Source of the DNA: CF-96 sp028287605
GTDB lineage: Bacteria; Chloroflexota; Dormibacteria; Aeolococcales; Aeolococcaceae
Length of the DNA: 5,752 bases
Direction: 5' to 3'
Assembly: GCA_034666465.1 (NCBI GenBank)
Contig: JAXDLT010000066.1
Span: 1 to 5,752 of the forward strand
The stretch's first letter is position 1. Each line of letters begins with the position of its first letter. Positions 5,295 through 5,752 of this stretch are shown one piece after another. Position numbers and translations under genes: made by a program. The notes under the pieces were generated by a model. That model saw only the letters and a program-made list of their open reading frames with translations. It searched no databases and was not told the origin of the DNA.

Positions 5295-5752
5295 ATGCGG
5301 TCATCGACCCCGACCAGGTTTCGCGATCACTACGCCGTCCTCGGCGTGTCGACCGACGCCACCGAGGCGGAGATCAAGGCCGCCTACCGCGAGCTCGCGA
5401 AGCAGTGCCACCCGGACCTCCACCCGGGTGACGCCGCCGCCGAGCGCTTCCGCCAGATCAGCGAGGCGCGCCGGGTGCTGCTCTCGCCCGGCTCCCGCGC
5501 CGCCTTCAACCTCGACCGCATGGAGCACGAGCTGCGGCTCGAGATCGTCAGCGTGGTCCACCTCCGCCGCCGTCCCCAGGCGGCCGGCCCGGCGTCGGCG
5601 CCCCCGGTGCCCCGTGCCGCGATCGCCCGCCCGCTCTGGCAGGGAGGCGGACTCATCGCCGCCGGCATCCTGCTCGTGCTGGTCTGCGTGACCCTGCTGC
5701 CCTTCGTGGCCATCAACGGCGGCGCCCAGCCCGTGAACGTCACCGGCTTCGA
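5295..5752 (+). CDS. Membrane-anchored J-domain (DnaJ-like) protein, 3'-truncated by the window
   Basis: The first 152 codons of a J-domain protein are visible, and the frame runs off the window edge without a stop. The N-terminal J domain spans about residues 11-75. It starts with DHYAVLGVSTDATEAEIK, has the AYRELAKQCHPDLHPG helix with the Hsp70-activating H39-P40-D41 triad, then ERFRQISEARRVLLSP and the RAAFNLDR end. A Pro/Ala/Arg-rich linker follows, then a likely transmembrane segment at about residues 119-141 (LIAAGILLVLVCVTLLPF). No Gly/Phe region or zinc-finger repeats appear, so this is not a canonical DnaJ; it resembles class C J-proteins that recruit DnaK to a membrane site. What follows the membrane segment (INGGAQPVNVTGF) would be outside the cell if the J domain is cytoplasmic. 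The ATG is supported by GGGAAG 8 bases upstream. Translation of the J domain is unambiguous; the role of the rest is unknown. Confidence 0.85.
   Translation, partial: MRSSTPTRFRDHYAVLGVSTDATEAEIKAAYRELAKQCHPDLHPGDAAAERFRQISEARRVLLSPGSRAAFNLDRMEHELRLEIVSVVHLRRRPQAAGPASAPPVPRAAIARPLWQGGGLIAAGILLVLVCVTLLPFVAINGGAQPVNVTGF

Overview
This window is very GC-rich, gene-dense DNA, and every gene I can support is on the + strand. Codon third positions are strongly G/C, TGA is the stop of all four genes whose 3' ends are visible, and intergenic gaps are short. The families present (a DUF2236/MpaB-type oxygenase, an ABC1/UbiB-type kinase with an actinobacterial-style C-terminus, an HD-GYP protein with a Thr/Ser-rich tail, a TlpA-like thioredoxin) fit a high-GC bacterium of the Actinobacteriota or a neighbouring phylum such as Dormibacterota or Chloroflexota. 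I cannot settle the phylum from the sequence alone. I see no RNA gene, insertion sequence, CRISPR array or phage gene.

Layout. Positions 2-796 hold the 3' part of a DUF2236 gene whose start lies outside the window. Its TGA overlaps the ATG of an ABC1-family atypical kinase (793-2247), so the two are probably translationally coupled. A 169-base gap follows (2248-2416). It contains a good sigma70-type promoter (TTGCGA, 16-base spacer, TATGAT), preceded by an inverted repeat and a pair of direct repeats about one helical turn apart that could be an operator. This promoter should drive a membrane-bound HD-GYP protein (2417-3943), probably a cyclic-di-GMP phosphodiesterase, which ends in a roughly 100-residue Thr/Ser tail encoded by an ACC-rich microsatellite. 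A small multi-pass membrane ORF follows at once in the -1 frame (canonical start at 4015, stop at 4482). Then come a membrane-anchored TlpA/ResA-like thioredoxin with a WCGPC active site (4529-5146) and, after a 148-base gap, the 5' part of a membrane-anchored J-domain protein (from 5295 to the window edge).

How they may work together. The first pair may form a membrane or lipid/quinone-related redox unit; this is inferred from family knowledge and the gene overlap only. The HD-GYP gene, the small membrane ORF and the thioredoxin are close enough to share a transcript from the promoter at 2326-2353, which would combine a signalling enzyme, an unknown membrane protein and an extracytoplasmic thiol-disulfide protein.

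The most unusual spot is the end of the HD-GYP gene. The downstream frame looks coding, and still Thr-rich, immediately past the stop, yet it has no canonical start there. The stop sits directly after a run of five C where a -1 slip would join the two frames. This could be a one-base assembly error, a real frameshift, a non-canonical start or chance. I do not see convincing evidence of a new multi-gene defence or mobile system in this window.
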